Source: CAZZBK01 sp964652155
GTDB taxonomy: Bacteria; Planctomycetota; Planctomycetia; Pirellulales; PNKZ01
Direction: 5' to 3'
DNA: 38,057 nucleotides
NCBI GenBank assembly: GCA_964652155.1
Contig: CAZZBK010000042.1
Span: 1-38,057 of the forward strand
Shown here: positions 29,012 through 37,742 of the stretch, piece after piece
Numbering within the stretch: the first letter of the stretch is position 1
Layout: every line of letters starts with the position of its first letter
The notes under the pieces: model-generated
Databases searched by the model: none
Seen by the model: the letters and a program-made list of their open reading frames with translations, nothing else
What the model was told of the DNA's origin: nothing
Translations under genes and position numbers: made by a program

Positions 29012-29644
29012 TTAGGCCGCCTCGTCTTCGATGGCTTCGCCGTCGTTGTCGGCATCAGCTTTGGAGCGAACCCGGCGCTTCTTCTCGCCGGCCGGTGTGG
29101 TAAGCTCGTTCAAGAGCTTCAGAGCGTCGTCGAGCTGCTCACGCATCGAAGCATTTTCGGCGCGGGCGGCGGCGATCTCGTCGGCGATGCCCTGCGTGCC
29201 TCGAGCGTCAAGGAACGCCTTCGCCTGGTTGCGCATGTCGCGCATGTTCGGAAGGTGGATCTTGCCGAGGACGTGATCGGGGAGTGTCGAGATTTCCTCG
29301 ACGGTGCGGATGCCGGAGAGCTTCAGCGCGGACGCCTGCTCCTGCGTGATGCCGGGCCACGCGCCGAGAGGCGTTCCGTTCGTCGGAATTTCGTTGCCCT
29401 GCTTCCACGCCAGATAGGACGGCTCGATCTCGGCCCACCGCGCACGGAGGAAATTAGCGCGCTCGCCACGGTCGGCGTCGTTCTCGATGGCATCTGTCGG
29501 CTTCAGGCGGTCGACGCGCTCCTCGTTCACCACCGTCTGAATTGCATGGACGGGTGCATAGCGAACCCAGTCGTGAAAGACGGTTTCGCCGTTCCGGATC
29601 GTGGGCTTCTGGGTAAAACTGAGGATGCGGATCGTGTGCTGCAT
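29012..29644 (-). CDS. Conserved structural-module protein with helix-hairpin-helix
   Basis: 210 residues. A central GIRTVEEISTLPDHVLGKI motif (near 109-127) is a helix-hairpin-helix-like element; the C-terminus is an Ala/Glu/Arg coiled coil (EIAAARAENASMREQLDDAL) with a basic-then-acidic tail. Comparable genes sit after the capsid gene in podoviruses of alphaproteobacteria. Role unknown; perhaps a head assembly or scaffold-associated factor. Confidence 0.65.
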   Translation of the reverse strand: MQHTIRILSFTQKPTIRNGETVFHDWVRYAPVHAIQTVVNEERVDRLKPTDAIENDADRGERANFLRARWAEIEPSYLAWKQGNEIPTNGTPLGAWPGITQEQASALKLSGIRTVEEISTLPDHVLGKIHLPNMRDMRNQAKAFLDARGTQGIADEIAAARAENASMREQLDDALKLLNELTTPAGEKKRRVRSKADADNDGEAIEDEAA

Positions 29645-29662
29645 TTGTCACCTTTTTGAAAT

Positions 29663-29688
29663 CGGAGGCAGCACGATTGCCGCCTCCG
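29663..29688 (-). other. Intergenic hairpin after the decoration-like gene
   Basis: CGGAGGC (29663-29669) pairs with GCCTCCG (29682-29688), 7 bp, in the 55-bp space between the 29700-30185 and 29012-29644 genes. No U-tract follows on the minus strand, so it may stabilise or process the capsid mRNA. Confidence 0.5.
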
Positions 29689-29699
29689 TTGAGTTCACA

Positions 29700-30185
29700 T
29701 CACCACGGAAAGTCGCACATGATGATTTTCGCGGAGGCGTCGACCGCATAGGCAACGATCGAGTCCGTCACGAGGGCGGAGACGTCGAGCGTGCCGTCGG
29801 TGGCGCCGGTCGCGGTGAGGGCGTTACCGTCAGCGCCGGCCGTGAGGGCCGGGGTGATGGTCGCAGGACCCTTGATCTGAATCCAGCAATACTCGCCGTC
29901 CAGCGGGGCCGACTGAAGGACGCCAGCGCCAAGGCCGGCGCTGTCCGACAGGTCGGAGGTCACGACAGTCGTCGCGCCGGCCGACGCGCCGCTCGGAGCG
30001 TAGTAGTAGCAGATATTGCCGGAAACGGCGGCGACGCTGCCAGCGGCGGTTTCATACTGCACGAACTTGTAGACCTTGCCGTCGTTCGCGAAGTATTTCT
30101 GGCCGGCCTGGAAGCCGACGCCAGCGGCGAGAAGCTCGGCCGCCGTATAAGTTTCGGTGAGGTTTGCACCAACAAAAGCAGACAT
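29700..30185 (-). CDS. Probable head decoration protein
   Basis: 161 residues, Ala/Thr/Gly/Val-rich and beta-like (KVYKFVQYETAAGSVAAVSGN, then ATTVVTSDLSD). It lies immediately after the major capsid gene between two hairpins, a pattern of highly made virion proteins. The composition resembles small beta-barrel decoration proteins. Family not certain. Confidence 0.65.
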   Translation of the reverse strand: MSAFVGANLTETYTAAELLAAGVGFQAGQKYFANDGKVYKFVQYETAAGSVAAVSGNICYYYAPSGASAGATTVVTSDLSDSAGLGAGVLQSAPLDGEYCWIQIKGPATITPALTAGADGNALTATGATDGTLDVSALVTDSIVAYAVDASAKIIMCDFPW

Positions 30186-30215
30186 GAGGAAGTCTCCTGA
30201 ACATGGGGGAACGGG

Positions 30216-30237
30216 CGCGGCAGTTTCCCGCCGCGCG
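30216..30237 (-). other. Hairpin directly after the major capsid gene
   Basis: GCGCGGC (30216-30222) pairs with GCCGCGC (30231-30237) around an 8-nt loop. No U-tract. It may protect or process the capsid message. Confidence 0.5.
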
Positions 30238-30242
30238 CTCGA

Positions 30243-31211
30243 TTACGACGCGTCGATGAGAACGCCCTGACGGCTGCGGTTCGTGCAGACGAGATTGCCC
30301 ATCCAGTACATTGGGACCACGATGGCATCCTGATTGGTCGGGCGCTTTTCCTCGTCCATCGTCCACTGGGCTTCCTTGTGCTGGACCAGATAAAGGTAGT
30401 CCGTGTTCAGGAAGTAACCGCGCTCGGCCGTGGTCGTGAAGTTGGTGTTCTCGTCCCAGACCACGTTCGCGGTCTTGTACTTCATCGTGTTGAAGCCGGC
30501 GTTCGCGAGCTCGCTGTCAGCGTACCGCTGAAGCTGCTGCTGACTGGCCTCGTAGACCGCGAACAGGTCCTGCGAAAAGACGATCAGGTCCGGTTTGTCA
30601 GCGCCGACGGTCAGGGGCATCCAGAGGGCGTTCATCTCGCCGACGATGGTGTCCTTGGTGTAGGCGTTCGTGCCGGTGATCTCGCGGAACTTGTTGCGCC
30701 AGAAGGTGAAGGTCGCCGAGTCGATCCCGCCGACGGTGCCTTGCCCGTTGGTCTGGATCAGGTTCGCAAGGCCGTTCACCTGATTGGTGAGCGAGCCGTC
30801 CGAATAGACGTCGATCGAGAAGTTGTTCGCCGCTGTCTTCAGCGCGTTCGACTTGCGAGCCTTCACGAGATCGATCATGCGTTCCTTGGAACCCATGTTC
30901 ATGCGGATCTCGCGCCCGCTCGCCACGACATGCAGGGCGACCTGCTGATAGTCGTATTTCACGGACGTGATGACGTCGCTGCCGTTCGTGTTGAGCGCGT
31001 CATAGCCGGAATAGCGCTGGTAGGTGCTGTTCTCGGCGTATTCGAGCGGCTCGGCGATCTCGTAACCGCCGGAAACGGTCTTGATCTTGTTCTTCTTCTT
31101 CAGGATGTTCAGAAGAGCGTTGTGCTTCGAAACGTTGTCCGTCACCTTGGAGCCCCAGGTGCGGTCGGTCGATGTCACCATTTCGGTGAAGACGGTGGAA
31201 GGGGTCGCCAT
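30243..31211 (-). CDS. Major capsid protein (HK97 fold, podovirus type)
   Basis: 322 residues. MATPSTVFTEMVTSTDRTWG, then YEIAEPLEY, DVITSVKYDYQQVALHVVASGREIRMNMG and WMGNLVCTNRSRQGVLID match the major capsid family of Rhizobiales and related podoviruses. It assembles with the scaffold protein encoded just upstream and is probably not proteolysed, as no protease gene is present. A clear ribosome site (AGGAGA) precedes ATG 31211. Confidence 0.9.
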   Translation of the reverse strand: MATPSTVFTEMVTSTDRTWGSKVTDNVSKHNALLNILKKKNKIKTVSGGYEIAEPLEYAENSTYQRYSGYDALNTNGSDVITSVKYDYQQVALHVVASGREIRMNMGSKERMIDLVKARKSNALKTAANNFSIDVYSDGSLTNQVNGLANLIQTNGQGTVGGIDSATFTFWRNKFREITGTNAYTKDTIVGEMNALWMPLTVGADKPDLIVFSQDLFAVYEASQQQLQRYADSELANAGFNTMKYKTANVVWDENTNFTTTAERGYFLNTDYLYLVQHKEAQWTMDEEKRPTNQDAIVVPMYWMGNLVCTNRSRQGVLIDAS

Positions 31212-31223
31212 GACCTGTTCTCC

Positions 31224-32240
31224 TTATGCGCCGATCGCCCGGTCGAACGCGGCTGACATGGCTTCCTCGTCGGAAGCGTATTGCCGCGCGCCAGTCGGGG
31301 CGCCTTTGATGTTGATGCTTGCGGCCTTCTTCGCGGCTTCGGCCTTTGCATTCGCAGCGGGCGCGGCCTGTGCGGCGGCGTTCTGCTTGGCTCGGGTTTC
31401 CGGCAGGGCGTTGACGGCCATGTCATAGGCACGCTCGAGGAGAGCGCCGGGTGTGGCACCATCACCAAGCTGGCGCTTGGCAAGGCCCACGAAGTCGGGA
31501 AGAACGGCCTCGACATCGGCATAGAGCGGCTTTGACTGCGCAAAGCGGCTCACCTCATCGGCGGCGGATCGTTCCCGAGAAATGCTTTCGATTTGCCCCC
31601 GGATCGCATCCGGTGAGGCCATCGAGGAAATCTGCTGGCGAAGTTCGCCAATCGTCGCACGAAGCTGCGCGGCCTCCGTGGCAAGCCCGCCCCCGAACGA
31701 CTGCTCGGTGATACCGTAGGCGTCCGCGATCTGGCGAAGCCCGGCAATGGGGTCGGTGTCGAGAAGCTTCTGAACCGCCATCATGCGATTGAACGCATCC
31801 GGCGGCGCTGGCATGCCAGGGCGCTCAAAATACTCGGGATAGGACGACGCGACATCGTTGAACGGCTTCAGCGCACCAAGCTGGCGCCCCTGATCCGACA
31901 TCTGGCGATGCAGCTTGTCGGCCCATGCGGTGAGCTTCTGTGCTCGCTCGGGCGGCATGCCTTCGAAGATGTCAGCCATATCCGGCGTCATGTTCGCCGG
32001 CAGAGTAACGGGCTGCGCGGCGACCTGCTCGGTCTGCTTGGCCTCCTCGGCGGCAGCTTCTTCCTGCGCGACCTCGGCTTCAGCGCCCTTGAATTTCCCG
32101 TCATCAGCGCGATCGCCGACGGTCAGCTTGTCCCACACCTTGTCATAGCTGGAGCCATCCTCCGCGAGCGACGCCGAGGTATCGACGGGCGCGGAGGTCT
32201 GTTCGGCCTCATTGGTGACAGCGGTGTTTTCAAGCGTCAT
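31224..32240 (-). CDS. Capsid scaffolding protein
   Basis: 338 residues from ATG 32240 (ATGA with the previous gene); an in-frame upstream extension is non-coding in texture. Strongly acidic N-terminus, Ala/Glu-rich coiled-coil body (VAQEEAAAEEAKQTEQ, then QLRATIGELRQQIS) and an Ala/Lys-rich C-terminal section (AKAEAAKKAASINIKG) are typical of scaffold proteins. It lies immediately before the major capsid gene. Confidence 0.85.
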   Translation of the reverse strand: MTLENTAVTNEAEQTSAPVDTSASLAEDGSSYDKVWDKLTVGDRADDGKFKGAEAEVAQEEAAAEEAKQTEQVAAQPVTLPANMTPDMADIFEGMPPERAQKLTAWADKLHRQMSDQGRQLGALKPFNDVASSYPEYFERPGMPAPPDAFNRMMAVQKLLDTDPIAGLRQIADAYGITEQSFGGGLATEAAQLRATIGELRQQISSMASPDAIRGQIESISRERSAADEVSRFAQSKPLYADVEAVLPDFVGLAKRQLGDGATPGALLERAYDMAVNALPETRAKQNAAAQAAPAANAKAEAAKKAASINIKGAPTGARQYASDEEAMSAAFDRAIGA

Positions 32241-32509
32241 TGGCTGATCCCGTATTTCTTGGCGATGCGGTCGGACTTGACCTCGGCGCGTTGGCCGATT
32301 CCGGGTTCCCACTCGATGCAGCCATTGCGCGCGAGATCCTCGCGGCGATGAGAGCGCGATGTGATGGGGCGTCCGTCGATGGGTGAGCGATATTCGGGAA
32401 TGTCTCGGATGATGCGCGGCGTAGCGAGAGCGTCACCTGAAAGCGGCATGCGCTCGCCGGTCTTCTTGCTCACGAACTCGCCATCACGGAGGACAAAGGT
32501 TTCTCGCAT
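32237..32509 (-). CDS. Small conserved phage protein (head region)
   Basis: 90 residues: MRETFVLRDGEFVSKKTGE, then DIPEYRSPIDGRPITSRSHRREDL. The pattern of a short N-terminal strand followed by EYxSPIDGxxIxSRxxHREDL is shared by proteins located before the scaffold in many phages. Function is unknown. Its promoter-distal upstream space carries the 18-bp repeat described at 32535-32552. Confidence 0.75.
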   Translation of the reverse strand: MRETFVLRDGEFVSKKTGERMPLSGDALATPRIIRDIPEYRSPIDGRPITSRSHRREDLARNGCIEWEPGIGQRAEVKSDRIAKKYGISQ

Positions 32510-32534
32510 GCCATCATGGGTAGCGGCGCGATAA

Positions 32535-32552
32535 ACTGGAAATAAGGCCCTT
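32535..32552 (-). repeat. 18-bp intergenic repeat, copy 1
   Basis: Minus strand AAGGGCCTTATTTCCAGT starts at the stop codon of the SGNH-like gene. An identical copy lies at 36328-36345, at the stop of terL. Contains the near-palindrome AAGGGCCTT. Confidence 0.85.
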
Positions 32553-34158
32553 AGGCTGCGGTGTATACCGTGGCCGAGCGCGCGGTGCGGGTGGCCCCGA
32601 CGCCGTTGTTCGCGTCGACCTCAAGCCAGAGCGTGTCCCCCGCGATGATGCCGGACGTTACCCAGGTCCACGTCGAGCCGGTCAGGGTCGCGACGAGCGT
32701 TCCGGTCCCAATCGTCGCGGACCCGCCCTTGTAGATGCGCCGTTCCGTGAAGTCGGCTTCTGTCAGGCCGTATGGAGCCCAAACGCCCGGCTCAGCGCGC
32801 AGCGTGCCAGCGCCGCTGGCGAGCGTTCCGGTCAAGCGCAGAAGGTAGTTCGCGCCCGAGATCGTGTCCGCGCCCGTATAACATGGCCTCGTCCGCGTGC
32901 GGGTGTCGCACCAGCCAAGAACGGGCTTTTCAATGATGGTTCGTCCGGTCAGAGCCACATTAGACCAGCGCGTCGTCAACGCCGCATTCACGGTGTAAGC
33001 GCCACCGGTGAAGATGCACCGCGGCGCGGCAAGGATGATGCCGTCGATCGCGCGTTGATACGTTCCGGTTGTCGCGGCACTAGAGCCAATCGAGCCGTAG
33101 GAACCGAGAGCGAGAGAGAGCGCCTGAAGGCCGGTCGGCGCCGCGCCAGCGCCGTTGTCAATGACGAGGCCCATGCCGACAATCGGATGACGCCCAGGCC
33201 ATGCGCCCGTGAGCGTGGTCGACCCGGTTTCATCCTGCACGATAGTATTGGCCGAAGCTGGCGTTCCGGAAACGACGGCAATCTGCCGATCGTAGCCGGT
33301 CTGCGCGTCCTTGGAGACCGTGACCGCGACAGAGGTTCCGTTTGTGAGGTTGTTCGTGATCCGCTTTCCGGTCGCATAGTTGCCGGTCGGCGCGACGGTT
33401 CCTGACTTGGTGCCGGTCGTGCCGGAAAGCAGCACGTCAACGTCGAGATTGGTCGCCACGAAGCCGGGATAGGTTCCGCCGCGAAGGAGGTCGAGGATTT
33501 CGGTCTTGGTTGCCGCGACGACGTAGGGGCTGATCGCCGCTGCGATGACCGTTTCGCCAAGTGCGCCGCCAAGCTGGTTCGGATGGGTGCCATCGTCCGA
33601 CATGGTGACTGGATCGAATGCCTCGCCAGTCGCGATGTAGATCGCCCCGTTCGCTGTCGCCCATGCCTGCTGCCGCGCCCATACCTTGTTGCGGATCGTG
33701 CTGGTTTCCCCGACGACGGTCGATGGAAGTGTCGAGCAGACGAAGAAGCGGGAAGAAGGACACCCGGCTTTGCACGCATCAGCATTGCGTGTCCACTTGT
33801 CGATATAAGTCGAGAGCGTATCCGGGTCGTTCTCCATCAGGTGATCGTTGTGACCTTGGGAGGCTATCACGAAAATGTCCGGCTGCTGATCGATCGCGCT
33901 ATCACGGCGCGCATAGATCGTATCCATGTCGCCACCGGACTTGCACTGCATCCAGCCCGGCGACGGCATGACGCGCGCGTTCAGAGCGAGCAGGGCGACC
34001 GTCGGCATGTTGCGCAGACCGGCCGCCGCGCCTTCCGACATGACGCCGTCGCCATAGAACAGGATTTGCGATCCGATGGAGGCAAGCGAAGAACTGCCAC
34101 CGCCCGCGCGCCACGCGCCGGGCTCAAACCGTCCGCTCGTGGTGTTCAGGTAAGGCAT
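32551..34158 (-). CDS. SGNH/GDSL-fold virion protein lacking the catalytic Ser
   Basis: 535 residues. Residues about 30-215 follow the SGNH-hydrolase plan: strand ILFYGDG (block I), block III GHND with N104, and block V DGTHPN with D189 and H192. The block I nucleophile Ser is Gly38 here (codon GGC), so esterase activity is doubtful unless Ser41 serves. The C-terminal 300 residues are Thr/Gly/Ser-rich beta repeats. The gene is between the portal and scaffold genes, an unusual place for a receptor-binding or glycan-deacetylating protein; a capsid-surface fibre is possible. Confidence 0.68.
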   Translation of the reverse strand: MPYLNTTSGRFEPGAWRAGGGSSSLASIGSQILFYGDGVMSEGAAAGLRNMPTVALLALNARVMPSPGWMQCKSGGDMDTIYARRDSAIDQQPDIFVIASQGHNDHLMENDPDTLSTYIDKWTRNADACKAGCPSSRFFVCSTLPSTVVGETSTIRNKVWARQQAWATANGAIYIATGEAFDPVTMSDDGTHPNQLGGALGETVIAAAISPYVVAATKTEILDLLRGGTYPGFVATNLDVDVLLSGTTGTKSGTVAPTGNYATGKRITNNLTNGTSVAVTVSKDAQTGYDRQIAVVSGTPASANTIVQDETGSTTLTGAWPGRHPIVGMGLVIDNGAGAAPTGLQALSLALGSYGSIGSSAATTGTYQRAIDGIILAAPRCIFTGGAYTVNAALTTRWSNVALTGRTIIEKPVLGWCDTRTRTRPCYTGADTISGANYLLRLTGTLASGAGTLRAEPGVWAPYGLTEADFTERRIYKGGSATIGTGTLVATLTGSTWTWVTSGIIAGDTLWLEVDANNGVGATRTARSATVYTAA

Positions 34159-34425
34159 TCACCAGACTTTCGCGCTGAACGCTTGCGAGGTCGTCGCACC
34201 CCAGATTTTCAGCGGGCCACGGCCGGGGCGGACCTCCTCATAGGCTTCACCCGTCTTGATGAGAATGCCCGTTGATGTTGCCGGCGCGGTGCCGTTGTCG
34301 GTGACGCGCAGATCGCCGGAGCTTTCGTTGCGTACCATCCATGCCACCATGGGGCGGTTCGCATCCGGCGTGAAAATCGTCTGCTCGGTGCCGCCGGCTG
34401 TGATCGTCGAATTGATCATCGTCAT
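34159..34425 (-). CDS. Small beta-rich structural-module protein
   Basis: 88 residues of short strands (STITAGGTEQTIFTPDANRP, VAWMVRNESSGDLRVTDNGT, GRGPLKIWGATTSQAF). The start overlaps the portal stop (ATGA) and the stop abuts the SGNH-like gene. It resembles small beta-sandwich head-surface or fibre-anchor proteins; the pairing with the SGNH-like gene suggests a joint role. Confidence 0.6.
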   Translation of the reverse strand: MTMINSTITAGGTEQTIFTPDANRPMVAWMVRNESSGDLRVTDNGTAPATSTGILIKTGEAYEEVRPGRGPLKIWGATTSQAFSAKVW

Positions 34426-36302
34426 TGAAAATTGCCCTCCATCGGGGGTTCGTCCTGCATTCCCGGCTGAAGAAGCTGGATCCCCATCGCCGCCGCTTCA
34501 GCCTGAAGCTTGGCAAAATCAAGCCGGATCTTCGCGCCTTCGAGGTCGATCTTGCGGCCCTCGTTGTCGATTTTCCGCATTTCGAGCGGCATCGTCGCCT
34601 GAAGCTTTTCGCGTTCGGCATCGATTTTCATCTTCTCGCCTTCTGCCTTCACCTGATCGGGAGACGGCGGTTTCGGCTCGGCCTCTTTCTGCTGCATCTG
34701 CTCGGACAGGCGGCCGGAAAGACCGTCAAGCGCGTCTTCGGCCTGCTTGCCAAGCTTGAACGAGCGCGCGAAGGCGGAGTAAATCTCCATCGCCACGTCA
34801 GGCGGGAACTGGCCAGTCTGCACCGCCGGCCCGACCGCCTGGATGAACTGCGCCGTCCCCTGCAGGAACAGGTTCATCTGCTCCTGATTGCGCGACACAT
34901 CGGCGCGGACGGTGGAATCGCTCTCGACATCAATCCGGTAGGAGCGCAGGACAGGCTTTTCCAGCATCATCGCCATTTCCGGCGTGATCTCGACGCCGGT
35001 CATTTCCTGCAGCGTCGCGACGTCCGTGGTGCGCGCGATGATGTCAGCGGTCATCTGGAAAAGATCGCGAACGGTCGATTCCACCATGCGCTGCATTTTC
35101 TTGATGCGCAGCGATCCCCATTGCGTCTTGATCTGCTGCGCCGTCGCAGTCTCGCTCGATCGGGAAGCACCGCGAACGATGTCGGAAATACCGGTGATTT
35201 CGTAGATGGACTGCTTGATTTGCTCGCGTTGCTGCGAAAGCTGCACCAGCACCTTTGCGGCCTGCTCGATCGGCCACCACGAAATCAATTTGTCGAGGCC
35301 GCCGGCCTGAGCCGCAAGCTCAACGCCCTTCAGCTCGATGATCTCGTTGTCGCCAGCGTCGGCAAGTTCTTTGACATCGGACGCCCCTTCGCCGCTCACC
35401 ACGGCGCCGCGGACCTTCATGCCCTCGGCAATCTTGTTGATGCGCGTCGTCAGGCGGTTCAGTTCATCGGCGAGGGAGGAATAGATCGAATAGGGCGTAA
35501 CCGGCATGCGGCGCCCGCTGATCGTGATCGGTTGAGCAGGTTCCGGATTTGGGAAGAAGCCGGGGAGGCCAAGCGGGTCCTCTGCCTCGCTGAGCAGCAT
35601 GCCGTCGCGATCACGGATGAAATAGGCCTTCTTGCTGGACTTGCACCAGACTTCCCAGATTTCCTGCGCGTCGCTCGGCTCACCCTCTAGCTTTTCGACA
35701 TCGCCGACCGCGCGCTGTGCAGAGACAAATTCCGAGTTGGTGATTTTCTCGCTTTCCTCCTCGAAAAGCGAATGCCGATACGCCACCCATGGCACGTCGC
35801 GCCAGCGCTTCGCCGGCCCCTCGACATAATCGCGCCAGGCGACACTTTCGTATTCGACCTTCCCCGGACCCACCGCGCGTACGCGAACAATGCCACGGCC
35901 GGCGATGAACGAATCTTGCGCAAGAGCTTCGATTTCGCTGTCGAGTGCGCCGTTGTCGAGTTGCAGGGCGATCGATCGCTCAATGACGACGGAAACCTCT
36001 TTCGAGACCGGGTCCTTATCGAGAAAGCGGCGGCGAACGTCTGGCGATGGCGTCGAGTTGTAGATCGACGGCACGATGGTTTCGACGTTCGAGAACAGAA
36101 TGTTGAACGGCGTGCGCTGCTCACCTTCACCGGTGTAGATCAGCGTCGCGTCCTGTGCGGCTTTCAGCCATTTTTCTTCAAGCTTCTGCTGCGCCTTGAT
36201 GCGGTCGAGCCACTTTTGGCCGCGCTCGCGCAGATCCGCGCCGTTCAGCTTGGCCGGCTGATCCTCATCACGGTCTTCGGCTTCATCGGCTTCAAGGTCC
36301 AT
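34422..36302 (-). CDS. Portal protein (P22-like)
   Basis: 626 residues. NILFSNVETIVPSIYNSTPSP, then a DxxSEIEALAQDSFIAGRG-type region (near 125-143, here DSEIEALAQDSFIAGRGIVR) and YVEGPAKRWRDVPWVAYR match large podovirus portals. The long C-terminal coiled coil (QMQQKEAEPKPPSPDQVKAE, then KIDAEREKLQATMPLEMRKI) corresponds to the barrel of P22-type portals. It is the packaging and ejection channel. Follows terL after a 42-bp gap with the 18-bp repeat. Confidence 0.9.
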   Translation of the reverse strand: MDLEADEAEDRDEDQPAKLNGADLRERGQKWLDRIKAQQKLEEKWLKAAQDATLIYTGEGEQRTPFNILFSNVETIVPSIYNSTPSPDVRRRFLDKDPVSKEVSVVIERSIALQLDNGALDSEIEALAQDSFIAGRGIVRVRAVGPGKVEYESVAWRDYVEGPAKRWRDVPWVAYRHSLFEEESEKITNSEFVSAQRAVGDVEKLEGEPSDAQEIWEVWCKSSKKAYFIRDRDGMLLSEAEDPLGLPGFFPNPEPAQPITISGRRMPVTPYSIYSSLADELNRLTTRINKIAEGMKVRGAVVSGEGASDVKELADAGDNEIIELKGVELAAQAGGLDKLISWWPIEQAAKVLVQLSQQREQIKQSIYEITGISDIVRGASRSSETATAQQIKTQWGSLRIKKMQRMVESTVRDLFQMTADIIARTTDVATLQEMTGVEITPEMAMMLEKPVLRSYRIDVESDSTVRADVSRNQEQMNLFLQGTAQFIQAVGPAVQTGQFPPDVAMEIYSAFARSFKLGKQAEDALDGLSGRLSEQMQQKEAEPKPPSPDQVKAEGEKMKIDAEREKLQATMPLEMRKIDNEGRKIDLEGAKIRLDFAKLQAEAAAMGIQLLQPGMQDEPPMEGNFQ

Positions 36303-36327
36303 GATCCCAGCGATACGGGGCGCGCAG

Positions 36328-36345
36328 ACTGGAAATAAGGCCCTT
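36328..36345 (-). repeat. 18-bp intergenic repeat, copy 2
   Basis: Identical to 32535-32552 and in the same orientation. It begins at the terL stop codon and lies in the 42-bp gap before the portal gene. Confidence 0.85.
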
Positions 36346-37742
36346 TACGCCACCCTGTTCCTTCTCTTGACCATTGCCTCGACAGCTTTTCGCACGTCCA
36401 TGTTGCCTTCGATCAGGCCGCGCGCGCTGACCACGTATTCCAGTTCTTTCGGTGGCGGCGGCGGCTTGACGGGAACGCGCGTGTCCTTCCACGCCAACGC
36501 GAGATAGCGAAAGCCGTCCGCGATGTGATCGGCCCAATCCTTGACCGGTGCGTCCTTGAACACCTTCTTCTCGTCGTCCCACTCGCGCCGGTAGTGCTTC
36601 AGGCCCTCAATGCCGTCCTTGCAGTTGTCGGCATGGAAAACCGCTTGCTCGATCGTCAGGCGAGCCGCGTTGATGCCGTCAGCCTTGGAGACGGCCGCGA
36701 CACGACGAGGCTTGCGGCCCATCGCGCGCAGCAATTCCCACCGCGTGCGCTTCGTTCCCCATTCCTCGGTCATCACGTCGTGCGGAACAAAGTCGTCGCC
36801 ATCGTACCCGCGCTCCTTGAGCCACGCGCACCACTCCTCGAGGCCGCCCTCACTCGGGTTATGAAAATCAACGACGAACGGCTTGCCCTCGATGACCTGA
36901 AAGCACCAGATCACGTTGTTCGCGTTCTTGCCGAGATCCCATGCGGTATGAACCGGCTGAGATCGATCGATTTCGAAGGACCTGATGCGATCCGACTTTT
37001 CGGCCCGGTCCATCGCCTTGCCGTAATACGAGCCGACCAGCGCCCCGGCGAACGAGCAGTGGAACTCCTGCTCGATCAACATGTCCGCGATATCAGGCCC
37101 GAACAGGCCTTCGTAAACCGCGCGCTGCTCCTCGACAGCCTCCTCGCTGATGGCACCGGTGTCGCGAATGCCGAGAACCTGGCTGAACCACTTCGGGTCG
37201 TTCTTCACCGCGTCGAGCATCTTCTTGACGTGGTTGTTCCCGCGCGGCGTCGTGATGAAAGACGCCCATCCGCCGTTCTCCAGCAGGATCGGCGACAGGT
37301 AGGCCCATGCGCTCGGGTTCGCCAGCGCCCATTCAGAAAACACAATTCCGGCAGGTGGCGCGCCGACGAGGCTATCAGGGTTGTCAGAGCCGACGACGCG
37401 ATAGACCGCTCCGGTCTTGAACTCGATCACCATTGAGGTGTTGTCGGTGCGCTTGCGCAATTCCATCGGGAACGCGGTGTCGATGCGCTTCTTTCCGGTG
37501 TGAGGGTCGACTGCCTCCCAGATTGCCTTTCGCGCCTGTTCATACATCGGCAGGCAGTGCCAGTAGTTCGCGGGCCTCAGGTGCGCCGCAACAGCGAATT
37601 GGTTAAGGGCAAGATCGTCCTTGCCCGCGCGCCGGTGCCAGATCAGGAGTTGCCGCCCGATTCCGCTGGACCACGCGTTCCACGCCTTGCGCTGATACGG
37701 GCGCGGCTTCCACCCGTTGGCCGGGACGGTGATTTCAGGCAT
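36345..37742 (-). CDS. terL: Terminase large subunit
   Basis: 465 residues from ATG 37742 (MPEITVPANGWKPRPYQRKA); the longer frame to 37895 is non-coding shadow. Walker A is the podovirus form HRRAGKDD (near 31-38). GIVFSEWAL is the Walker B region with Glu. The nuclease domain shows AWDLG, FVPHD and WADHIADGFRY acidic residues. It drives ATP-dependent DNA packaging and cuts the concatemer. It overlaps the upstream DNA-binding gene by 8 nt. Confidence 0.92.
   Translation of the reverse strand: MPEITVPANGWKPRPYQRKAWNAWSSGIGRQLLIWHRRAGKDDLALNQFAVAAHLRPANYWHCLPMYEQARKAIWEAVDPHTGKKRIDTAFPMELRKRTDNTSMVIEFKTGAVYRVVGSDNPDSLVGAPPAGIVFSEWALANPSAWAYLSPILLENGGWASFITTPRGNNHVKKMLDAVKNDPKWFSQVLGIRDTGAISEEAVEEQRAVYEGLFGPDIADMLIEQEFHCSFAGALVGSYYGKAMDRAEKSDRIRSFEIDRSQPVHTAWDLGKNANNVIWCFQVIEGKPFVVDFHNPSEGGLEEWCAWLKERGYDGDDFVPHDVMTEEWGTKRTRWELLRAMGRKPRRVAAVSKADGINAARLTIEQAVFHADNCKDGIEGLKHYRREWDDEKKVFKDAPVKDWADHIADGFRYLALAWKDTRVPVKPPPPPKELEYVVSARGLIEGNMDVRKAVEAMVKRRNRVA

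Noticed and set aside
34425..35690. 421-codon plus-strand ORF opposite the portal gene
   Set aside because: Antisense shadow, rich in His/Arg/Leu, with no domain; the portal reading is clear.
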